DNA of 64,000 nt from Pseudozyma flocculosa PF-1 (lineage: Eukaryota > Basidiomycota > Ustilaginomycetes > Ustilaginales > Ustilaginaceae): assembly GCF_000417875.1 (NCBI RefSeq), contig NW_006920885.1:482501-546500 (forward strand), given 5' to 3'. The notes under the pieces were generated by a model, which was given only the letters and a program-made list of their open reading frames with translations, was not told the DNA's origin and did not search any database. A program made the translations under genes and the position numbers. Every line of letters starts with the position of its first letter. The first letter of the stretch is position 1. Positions 44,790 to 55,100 of this stretch are shown in pieces.

Positions 44790-46535
44790 GTTGGGTCGCG
44801 GCGTCGTACCCGCACGGGTCGGTTTTCGCGGCCAGTCAGTGCGCTGCCAGTTCGTGCGCTGCCGACTAGTACGCTGCCAGTTGATAGAGAGAGTCGGTCT
44901 CGGTTGACGAATCACGGGCGCTTCTACGCCAGATGTTGAGGTTCGCAGTCGCCCCTGTTGCCGCCACACGGCCGCGATTGTGCGCCGTGTGAGTGGCCGT
45001 CCGCCCGCCTTGGCTCTGCATGCTACCGGAACCCCACAATGTGTTGCTCGGAGCGATGCTGTCTTCCCCCTCGTCGCCTACATCAGACTGAGAGACCCGT
45101 ATGAGACCCGCCTTGGTCTGCGAGCATCACCCAATACTGCGTAGGATGCATGGGTATCCCGTCGAAACGCTCTATTGGGAGGTCAGGCTGCCGTGAGAAC
45201 GCGCGCGTCATCAAGTCGAAAGCGGCTCGCTCGCTCGCTTGGCGAGACCAACACTTGCCTGCCTGCCTGTCTTTTTTTCGGCTCGCGGCCTCCCAACGTC
45301 CATCCATCCATCCACCCGCCGCTAAGTTGGTTACGGGGTGCACGCGCTCGAGTCACCGAGTGCCCACTCTCCGCGGTGGCTACTCTGGTATGAGCTGCGA
45401 GCTGGATGCGCCCGTAACTTACCTCGAGACTGGACCTGCATGCGCGCGAGGGCCAAACGAGGAACATAACGAGGTGTACGATGCGACGCCGCTGCGATAC
45501 TGTCCGGCGGCGTGTCTGGCGGCGGCGGCAAAGCTTTTGCTCCGCGTCTAGCTGAATGCTCCGCTCGCTTATGCCCCTCTAGCGCCCGCGCAGAACCTTG
45601 ATCCCGCCGGCCATCACAGCCACAGGCAGGCATCCACAGGCAGGCGGGCAGACGGGCGGATGATCGATGCTGTAGGTCAAGTCAAAGCGGCGACTGCATC
45701 GACCTCGGACGCCACCCGACCTGCTCGCCTGCCTCTGGTCCGGGGGCCGCGTCGCACCTTTCCTCTGCACCTCTCCCATCCGCCCGCTGGCCTTGCTCCA
45801 GCCCCCCTCCTGCCCCTCTGCCCTCTTCCTTCGTACCTCTGTCCCTCTCCCTCGTTCTCTCTCTCTCTGATCGCTCGCGAGCAAAGAGCCTCGAGGGTAT
45901 AAAGCAAGGGGTGCCGTCCCCCTCTGCCCGACGGGGTGGGGCCCGCCCGCTCACCGTACACATCCGCCACTCGGTCTGCTCTCTCTGACCACCTCTTCCT
46001 CGTTCACCACGACTCCAAAGGAGAGAGAGAGAGAAACAGACCTTCCAGGCGCATAGTGTAGAGCAGGTCCATCCCCCGCAGCTCGGCGCAGAGAGGACAT
46101 ACACACGGTACCCCTTCTTCCACCCTCATCGGCCACCCCGATCGCAGAGCACAGAGAGTCAGACAGAGAACGAAAGAGAGACACAGAGACACAGAGAAAG
46201 AGGAAACGAGAGGCCGCGACAAAGAGCGGTGGGCGATAGGCCTCACTACCATCCTCGGCTGCCATCGGGACCGGTAACGGACCCCCAAGCACCCTTCGTA
46301 GGCCACTCGGAAGCTCCAAACGTCCGAGTGGTGGGCGGAGGCAGCCGAACGCAGTCCCCCTCCTACTTCCTACCAGGTGCTCCCTGGTCCTCGGCGCATA
46401 GGAAGTGAGGGGGACCCCCTCCCGAGAGCCCGCCGCAAGTCAGGTCGAGTCAAGACGAGGCGAGTCGAGCGAGGCGAGGCCTGGTCCATCCTCTCTTGCC
46501 CCCCTTTCTCCGCACAGCGTCGACCGTCGGACCGC
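44790..46535. other. Intergenic region
   Basis: 1.7 kb between VPS39 and the next gene. It holds repeated GCCAGTNNGTGCG units just past the VPS39 stop (44831-44880), a CATC run (45300-45313), pyrimidine-rich sequence (45770-45870), a TATAAA at 45898-45903 that could serve a promoter, and GAGA/ACAGAG-rich leader sequence (46019-46210). No gene is supported. Confidence 0.6.
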
Positions 46536-48429
46536 ATGCCGCGGCCGAGCTACGCCGACATCTACGCCACCTGCCTCTACAGCGAAAGCGAAGGCTTGCC
46601 TCTGTGGAACCCATCGCCGCTGCGCCTGGGCGACGTCGGCTACCTCCGGCATGGCACGTTCTACACGCTCTTCAACTGCATCGACGGTCCGCCCTTGACC
46701 CTGTCGAATGCGGCGAGCATCGAGCTGGCCACCCGCTCCGATGGCTCCCGCAGCCGCTCCAGCTCGCTCGCGAGCGTCGCCGGTGGAGCGGCTAGCAGCG
46801 CCGACGACGACATGGACGTAGACGGCGGTGACCGTGGCCGTGGCCGTGGCGGCAGCAGCGTGGCTTCATCGACGACTGGATCCGAGCCACCGACCGACAG
46901 CCGGAGCTCGAGCCTCGCCCTTCGACGCTCGCCGCGGATCGCCGCGGACATCCTCTCGCCGCTGAGCCCGCCCACGTCGCTGTCGAGCCGACGACCTTCG
47001 CCCAGGCCAAGCAACCGGTCCAGCACACCCCCCGACGCTGGACCCGGCCCCCCGCTGCCGCTCGAGGTGGATCAGGAAGCCCCAAAGCTGTTCGACATGG
47101 GCCCGCGCATGTCGTCCAACTACCGCTGCCTCGGCCTCAGCCTCGGCGCCAGCGTCCCCGGCGCACCCGTCAGCGGCAAGATCAGCTTCGAGACGTCCGG
47201 CGGCGACGGTGCCATCCTGGTCCCGCGCGACCCGACCGAGCGTTCGGTGCTCAAGCACATTGGCGTGCTCAAGGCCTATGTCAAGACGCACCGCAACTGG
47301 ATCCACGCCACCTACGGCAAGGCCGAGGACATCGACGTCGACGAGCTCGCCCTCGTCTACGGCCAGGATCGCACCTCGGACTGGGGCGTGGGCGTCTCGT
47401 GCGACTCGAGCCGCGGCGCGCGCGTCGACTTTGAAGTCTTTGGTTCGGCCAGGACCGGCTTCTGGGGCTCGTGGTCGCACTCGCTCAGCGCATCGCAGCG
47501 AGGGCCGCACCGACCCGTGTCGCAGTCGAGCGGCACGCAGCCCTTCCCTACTGCGCCGGCGCCCGGCAGTCTGTCCTCGCCCTCGGTGGATCGCGGCGAC
47601 GCCGACATGGAGGTCGATGCGCAGGTCCAGGTGGACGGTGCCGGCCAAGGCGGCTTCACATTCCGCAAGAAGGGCCGCGGCGGCAGCAGCGCCACCCGCG
47701 ATGCCAATGGCGTGGCGGGAGCGGGTTTCCAATGGGCGGCCAACAACTCGCTGCCCACCGACCAGAGCATCATCATCCGCCGGGTGACGGCGCGGACGAG
47801 CCTGGGGCTCGGCTTCCTTCCTGCGCGCTTGAAGGCGGCGGCCGAGCCCAAGGATCCCGAGAGGGGTTCGGAGAGCGACAGCAGCGACGACGAGGAGCAA
47901 GACTCGCCGGCCGCTGCGACACCGTGCGCAGCCGGCGCCGGATTGCGACGGACCGCGACCAAGGCTGAGGTTGAGGCGATCGCCGGCGCGATCGCCGGCA
48001 AGCATGGAGGCGGCTGGACCGAGGATCCGCTCGAGGCGCTGCACCGGTGGATGCATCGCGAGGATGCCCGCGTCGAGGTCTCGATTGCCTCGGACGACGA
48101 CTGCCTGCGCCTGCTCTCCTGGCTGGCCCAAGACGAGGAGAGCGGGCACCTGCGGGGCCGCAGCCTGGCCGACCTGGTCTCGCTGGCGGCCTCGCGCGTG
48201 GCCTCGGTCGAAGTCGACGACGACGGCGTCGCGACGGTCCGGATGGCGCGCTTTCCTCGCACGTCCCGACCAGAGGCGACCGCCGTCGGCTCGGCATCGA
48301 GGACCTGCGCGGCCACTCGGCTTCGAGCTGGACCGGACCTCGTCCAGCTGCTGGCCAACCTCGAGCTGGCAGCCTCGCTCGGACCTCGTTCGGCACCCCG
48401 CGTCATTCTGCCGCGGTACGACGACGGTA

Positions 48430-48460
<31 letters not shown>

Positions 48461-48584
48461 CAGCAGCTGGCGCAGCAAGAGGATGGCGTCGCGGCGCCGG
48501 CCGGCCATCTGCTTTGAGCGTGCTGGGGCAGCCGCCATCGCCGCCTCGCCTTCGAGCGCCGCTGGACCGCCCCTGATCTGTTGA
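46536..48584 (+). CDS. Uncharacterised basidiomycete family protein (682 aa)
   Basis: I chose the Met at 46536 ([20 protein letters not shown]); the ORF extends upstream to 46377 but without conserved sequence. The pattern [31 protein letters not shown] near the N-terminus and [29 protein letters not shown] followed by [18 protein letters not shown] is familiar to me from a family of basidiomycete proteins without assigned function. I cannot confirm the match. There is no signal peptide or membrane segment. Disordered Ser-rich stretches lie at about 65-180 and 310-350. The C-terminal third (about 470-600) looks like a compact helical domain with an acidic region before it, and the end is Gly-rich and basic. 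No enzymatic motif is visible. Function unknown. Confidence 0.7.
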
Positions 48585-48968
48585 TACGACAGCGACCGCG
48601 ACAACGACCTCGAGGTGCGATGCACGTCATGAACATTGCTCTGGATCAAGGACAGGCCCGGATGATCCGCTCTCAGCACCGGAACAAGACAAAGGGAGAA
48701 AGAGAAAGACGACGCCGAAAAAAAAGGAGATGAAGAGCAGGGACGGGACGGGGGCCGCTACGCCTCTGGTCTGCGTTTGCTTGCGTTTCGTTTGTTCGTT
48801 TGTACATGACGTCGATCTTATGTTGATGACGGACGGACTGGGCATCGTTTCGTTGTCGGTCCGCAGCGTTGCGATGCGGTTCTCGGTGTTTTCAATTCTA
48901 TCTGTACATATTGATGGGGGGCGAGCGAGAGGGAGCGTGGCTGGGCGCGTGACGAGGTGGTGGTGGTG

Positions 48969-48999
<31 letters not shown>

Positions 49000-49693
49000 G
49001 CACCAACGGCCGTGAGCCTGCCTGCTCGCTCGCTCGCTCGCTCGCTCGCGCGACCGGCCTTAACGCCGAGAGCGACGGGGTTTTTCCCCCCTGCCTGCCT
49101 GCTGCCTGCCTGCCTGCCTGTCCTGCTTTTCTCGGACCGTCTGCCGTGGGGGGAGAAGGGCGACAAAGAGCGGGGAGCCCCCTTCGACTGACGGCCCCCC
49201 GGTTGCAACCGCAACCCGCAATCAGGATCGACGACGACCAACCATCCGAGGCATTACGTTGGCTCGTCATCCCATCGCTGCCTGCTCCAAGGGATCCGAC
49301 AGAGAGGGACCCCCGAGGCTGCATTGTTCGCCAGCCTGATCTGACCCTCTCTTTGAACCGGCGAGCTGGCGCCTCGCGCCCTGGCCACCCAACCAACGTC
49401 TCTTCTCTCTGCCAAAGCGAAGCGGCCAAGCGCCCATCGGTTGGCCAGCCAAAAAGTCGGTCCGCGCTTTCCGTCTTCGCTGCTGCTGCTGCTGCTGCTG
49501 CTGCCACCACCATCTTCGCTCCCTCATCCCTCGCCCTAGCCCAGCCTTGCTCCCACGCGGCAACACGCTGTCGTGGCCTGTCGACTCCATCACCACCGCC
49601 ACCACCGCCATCCGTCATCAACACCACTGGCACCACCCTCATCCCCCTCATCACCACCCTCATCTCGCTCACCACCGCCATTTTCGACCAAGC
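48585..49693. other. Intergenic region with inverted AGC repeats
   Basis: 1.1 kb before the GCL modifier gene. It contains two arms of an inverted (AGC)8 repeat, a CTCG run (49024-49050) and TGCC runs (49081-49120), then an ACC-rich leader. No gene is supported. Confidence 0.6.
48962..49510. repeat. Inverted repeat with GGTGGTGGC(AGC)8 arms
   Basis: The arm at about 48962-48994 reads GGTGGTGGC(AGC)8. The arm at about 49478-49510 is its exact reverse complement, (GCT)8GCCACCACC. The arms are 33 bases and about 480 bases apart. Confidence 0.85.
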
Positions 49694-51525
49694 ATGACGG
49701 CGGCGACGCAGGCGACAGGCGCCGCAGCCGCAGCTGCAGCTCCCCTCCGCTCCCTCTTTGTCCACACCCACGACGTCTCGCGCTCCCTCAAGCCCTCGTC
49801 GGACGGCGAGCTGGCCCACGCCCTTCACCAGACGCTCCACTTTGCCCTCGACGGCCACCACGACGACTGGGGCCTCCACACCGTCGGCCACAGCGGCGGC
49901 TGCGACCCGCTCGCAACCATGCCGTCCACCTCTGACTCAACCTACACAAACGACCGCACTCAGGCATCGCAGTCGCAGTCGCAGTCTCAGTCCCAGTCCC
50001 AGTCCCTGCCGTCGGCGCCAGCCTCAACGTCAGCGGCAGCCGCTTCGACCTCGACCTCGACCGACGACGCTGCTGCTGCCACAGCAAACGGCCATCTGCG
50101 CGCACGACCCGGCTTCTTCCCCACCTCGGACCCGGAACGACCCTTTGTCTCGTACCTGTGGGACCAGCGCACCTCGACGCTGACGCTGCCCAACCCGTCG
50201 ACCATCAACAACCCCGTCGCCGACCCGTGCAGCCCGGACCTGCGCAGCGCCTACGAGATCACGGGCAAGTTTTTCTACCTCTCGGAAAACACCGAGGCCG
50301 GCGGCGACCGCTTCCCGCCAGAGTGGATCGACGACGCCTTTGGCCGCCTCACAAAGACGACGGGCCTCATCACGCTCGATACCTTTATCGTCGCCTTCCC
50401 CACCCTCGACCTCGACGGCTTGCGCGCACGGGCGCTGCAGCGCACCCACTCTCGCCCCGACCAGCCCAACGGCGGCGGTCGCGCCCCACCCTGTGGCACT
50501 GGCGCCGGCGCCGGCGGCTGCGGAGGTCAGGATATCAACGGTACCCTCTCGAACGGCAGCGGCGAAGCGTCAGAGGAGCAGAGGCAGGCGCTCGGCGAGG
50601 TGGCCAAGGTGTGGCACTCGATCTCGACCAATCCGCAGTTCCTCTCGCTGGGCCTGTCGGACTTTTCGCAGCCCAGCCTCAGCCACCTCTTTAGCATCCT
50701 CGACCCACCGCTGCAGCCGCTGCCGCCCTCTCAACAGCAGCGACCGCAGCCGCCACCTGGCGCAGCGATCCCTTCGACGACGACGACGACGACGACGAAC
50801 AAGGCGAACGGTGCCGATGCGACGACGGCGGCGGCGGCGGGAGGCGCCGCTGCGCCGCCGATGCAGCCGACGCTGTCCAAGGACCAGGCGACGGTGCTGG
50901 CGCCGTACAGCATCCCGTGTGCCTCGCGGAGACCGAGGGTGGTGACGATCAACGTCAAGACGGATCCGTGCGGCTTCGACCGCTCGCTCAGCGCGTGGTG
51001 CGAGCAGGAGGGTATGCTCCTCATTGCGCACAGCGACCGACGAGGTGAGTGCGAGCGTCCGAGGCCTGGAGGTCCCGGTGCGGGCCCACGGGGCGACGTA
51101 TGGGCTCATGCATGATCGAGGGACTGACCTGTCTCCGCCCTGTCCTGCTCTGCTCTGCCCTGCTCTGCCGCGCCCTGCTCCGCTCGCGCTCCGCTCCTGA
51201 TTGGTGGCAGACCCACTACCGGCGCGGACGCTGCCGACGCTACTCAACGAGTTCCACGACGAGCTGCCACACCCGCTGCCGCATCGCGGCGCGACGCTCC
51301 GGCCCAAGTGGGTGCTCAAGTACACGACGCTGATCCGCGACCGCGGCGTGCTCGCCGATAAAGGGTGAGCGTTGGGCATCGCATTCGCATTCGCATCAGC
51401 ACCGGCCTCGCCATCGCACCTCCATCTGACTTCGCTTTCTCCTTCGCTTTCTCCTCCTTCCCTCTGTGGCTGCATTGGGATTCGGGTGATGGATCAGGTA
51501 CATCCTCTTTGCTACTGTCGACTGA
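49694..51525 (+). CDS. GCLM: Glutamate-cysteine ligase modifier (regulatory) subunit (510 aa)
   Basis: Three exons: 49694-51044, 51211-51364 and 51498-51525 (1,533 bases in frame). The last exon is 28 bases and encodes YILFATVD and the stop. The protein has an aldo-keto-reductase-like fold as in GCLM: EITGKFFYLSENTEA, LITLDTFIVAFPTLDLDGL, VWHSISTNPQFLSLGLSDFS, RPRVVTINVK, WCEQEGMLLIAHSD and WVLKYTTLIRDRGVLADKGYI, which line up in order with human GCLM. It would bind the catalytic subunit and tune the first step of glutathione synthesis in the cytosol. Ser/Gln/Ala-rich inserts near 90-130, 265-300 and 350-390 make it longer than the animal protein. Unspliced reading stops at 51115 and again at 51366, so both introns are needed. 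Confidence 0.87.
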
Positions 51526-52102
51526 GTTCGTATGACGGTCAGGGCTCGAAATGGTGGCGGGGGCAGGGGCGGGGGCGGGGATCAATACCCGCCCATCGAC
51601 CCGCCACGTCTCCGACGCCACGCAACACCATCTATCCCACCTGCCTACCTGCCTGCCTGCCTACCTTCATCGCCCGGCTTCACCATTCCACGGAACCCAT
51701 GCCCGTATGCCGCACGCCATCAAGTCAAACGGACCGGACGAGAACGGACCGGGAGAGCCCGCCTGCCTTATCCCCAGCACACTACACTACACTACACCAC
51801 ACACCACTATCTCATCGCCTCGGTCCTTTTTCTCGTACAGTCTTATCCATTCCAGTTCTGAAAGGGGGCGGGGGGCGGAGATAGGACGAGGAGAGAGGAA
51901 GAAAGAGGGAAGAGGATGAACCATTGTCCCGCGGGCGAGGGGGGGCGTGGCGTTCCGGCACGTCTGGAGCCTCACCCCTCTTCCGCACTGCGTCGTCGCA
52001 AACGAGCCGAGCCGAGCCGAGCCAAGCCAAGAGAGGTGGGGCGGGGCGGGGCAAGGTAAGAGGGGCCAACAGCGGGCAAGCGGACCCGGGCCCGGCGACC
52101 GC
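51526..52102. other. Convergent intergenic region
   Basis: Between the GCL modifier and the arrestin gene. It holds a CTGCC/TACC repeat (51637-51665), ACTACACTAC repeats (51779-51800) and AGCCG/AGCCA repeats (52006-52030). No gene is seen. Confidence 0.6.
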
Positions 52103-55100
52103 CTAGTTGCCCCAGACGGCCTTGAGGTCGCGGAGCTTGTTGGACCCGATGGCCTTTGTGGTGCCCCTCCCGCTCATCTTGACCTCGCCGACCCCGGCGA
52201 TGGGCAGACGCAGGTTCTCGTCGCCCACGACCGAGGTCCGCTTCGCCGTCGTCGGCGGCGGGTGCGCCAGCGCATCCAGGATCGTAGAGTCCAGCGCCAC
52301 CTTGCTGCCGCTGTTCGGGGCGGCGGAACCAGCACCACCCTGCGGCGGTCGGTCAAAGGTGGATAGGAGGTCGCTGCTGATCTTGCGCGTACGCGCCGAC
52401 CCTTCTCGTCCGGCCCCCGCCGCCGGTGGTGCTGCAGCAGAGGAAGAGGCGGCAGAGGCGACAGACGAGTTGGAAGGCGACTGCGGGATCGGTCGGACCA
52501 GCCGCGGCGCCGAGACGGGCGCGCCACCCAGCAGCGTGCTCGCTTTGGGCTGCGGCAGCGGACGCCGCTCGCCTCCGGTGCGCGCACTCGTCGAGGTCGA
52601 GGCCGACATCGACACAGACACCGACGACGACGACGCCACCGAAGACGCCGACGGCGAGGGCGATACGGACGTGGCGCTCGTGCTCGAAAAGACGGGCTTG
52701 GGCGCGCTCGTGTTGAGGAACTGCGGCGCCGAACCGCTCTTGAGGCTCTCGGGCTTTGAGCTGCCACCGCTCGACACCTGCGAGGCAAACGCGGCCGCCA
52801 TCGTCGTCACGGCGCCCTTGCGATTGCCGCTGGCGCCTGCGCCGCTGCTGCTCTTGCTAAAGTCGAGCGCAGGCGCACCGCCGACGGCAGACGTGCGCCG
52901 CGCCTTGGGCTTAAACGTGCCAGACGGGGGCGGCGGCGAGGGACCATCGTGCACGCTGCCGGCATCGGGCACCGTGTCGCCTGCAATGCTGGACCACAGT
53001 TGCGCCACCGACGCCACCCGTCCGCCGCGCCCGCCTCGCGCCGACCGAGCATCGTAGCCGCCAGGGCCCGAGGTCCCAGAAGGTTGGCCGCCGTCGACAC
53101 CAGCGGCATTGGCCACGCTGAGCGTCTTTTCGACGCGCGAAGGCACCACAATCTCGCGGTCCGCGCCGGAAAAGATGTCGACCGAACGCCGAGGCTGCAC
53201 GTGGGCCTTGTTGACGACGCTCGGTCCCGCCGTGGCCGTCGTCGTCGTGGCCGCCGCCTTGGCAGCGGGCAGTGAGCTCTGGTCGAGCGTCGCCAGGCCC
53301 GGCAGCGGTGTCCGACCGCTGCCGATGTTCGGGAGGCCAGGCTTGGGCCACGCCGGAAGCGAGGTGTGACGATCGCGCCGGGTGCTTGCCGACAGGGACG
53401 CCGAGGTGCTGCCGACCGCTCGGGCCTCGTGGCTCGCGTCAGCCGCCTGCGCCGACGACGTCGAAATCTTGCGGCTGATCGGATGGTCGCGCAGGGCCGT
53501 GCCGGCCCGTCGAGCCGGCTGGATGTCCGAGCTGTCGACCAAGGCGCGCAGCTCGGCCGACAGTGCCGGAAGAGGCTCGTCGATGTGGACATAGGACCTT
53601 GCGCGTTCGCGCGAGGCGCCTTCGGGACGGTCCGACGACGACGCGATGTTGGCCGTCGTGTAGGATCGCGGGATGGCCGCAGACGCCGCTGCGTTCTCGC
53701 CGTCGGCCGCCTTCGGTGTCGACGACGACTGCGGCGACGAGCGCGTGGGAGACTGGTAGAGCGGGTTGCGCACCTGCGACGGCGAGCGCACCGGGAACGA
53801 CAGCTTGCTGGAGCCCGCATCGTCCCTCTTCAGCATCGAGATGACCGAGCAGCTCGGCGTCCCGGGCGTCTCGGCCAGCGAGGGGCTAGGCGAGTTGCTG
53901 CTCGAGAGCCAACCGGCCACGCGGCTGGCCGCCTCCTTCTTGAGCGCGCTGTGCTGCGTCACGCCGTCGGCTGCCTGCCTCTGCGCCGGCGAAGCGGACG
54001 CCGAGAGCGGGCGGCCGTCGGTTGTCCGGCTCCTGCTGCTGCTGTGCGCGGCCGGGATGTTCTGCAGCGTCCGGCTCGCCTCGGAGCGATCGCGGGCCTG
54101 TTTGGCCTCCTCCGCAATCCTCTCCCTCTCGGCGGCGCGCTTGGCCTCCTCGCGCGCCCTACGGCGCTCCTCCTCGGCCTCTTGCTCCTCCTCCTGCCGG
54201 CGGCGCGCCTCGGCTTCGGCAGCCCCTCGCTCCTGCTCCTGCTGTTGCTGCATCTGCCTCTGCGTCTGTCGGCTGAGGCGTTCCTCTTCTTCCTTTGCTT
54301 CGGCCTCGGCGGCGGCTGCAGCGGCAGCTGCTTCTCGCTTGCGTCGGTCCTCCTCTTCAGCGCGACGGCGGCGGTCTGCCTCGGCCGCCTTGGCTCTTTC
54401 GGCGGCGGCCTGGTGCTCCTCCTCGAGCCTCGCTCGCTCCTCTTCGGTGCGGCGACGCTCTTCCTCTTGTGCACGCCGCCGCTGGGCGTCTTCGGCCTCG
54501 CGCCGCTCCTTCTCCAGCAGCGCCGCTTCCCTGGCCGCGGCCGCGGCTCGCAGACTGCTGCTTTCCTTGCGCGAGCGGGCGGACCCTGTCTTGCCGGGTG
54601 AGGTGAGCGGGCTGCTGGATCGTCGGTCATCGTCGTGGCCCAGGTTGGCCAGCGTCATGACCGGCATCGACGGCGAAGCCGTGATCTTTGGCGTCGTGGA
54701 CCGCTCCAGCTTGTGCTCGAGCGCGCTGAGGCCTTTGCCCTGCGAGAGGCTCGACCTGCGGCCGGACGGCGGCGAGCTGGCGTCGGGTCGGACGGTCCTG
54801 GTAGACGCGTTCGAGGCTTCCCGCTCCCGCTCGGCCGAGCGCTGTAAGGACGAGAACGGCTCGGCCTCGGCTCTCGATGCAGGGCTCGAGCCGTCGCCGA
54901 GGGCGGCCACCGCAGCCTGCGCGTCCTGGCCTTCGCCCCTGGCTTTCTGCGCCGTCGCGAAGATGTCGCTGGCGCGGGGTCGCGACGACGAGGCCGCAGC
55001 CTGGCTCTTGCCGGACGGGACAGGAGGCTTTGGCAGGCTCTGAGCCTCTTTGGCGATCGCGACATCGTGGGCTCGTGTCGATGCGTCAGGCGCTGACTGG

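Noticed and set aside
45898..45903. TATAAA as a definite promoter for the gene at 46536
   Set aside because: It lies over 600 bases upstream and no transcript start can be placed; mentioned only as a possibility.
52107..53057. 316-aa + strand ORF opposite the arrestin gene
   Set aside because: Shadow of the disordered, GC-rich coding sequence on the other strand.
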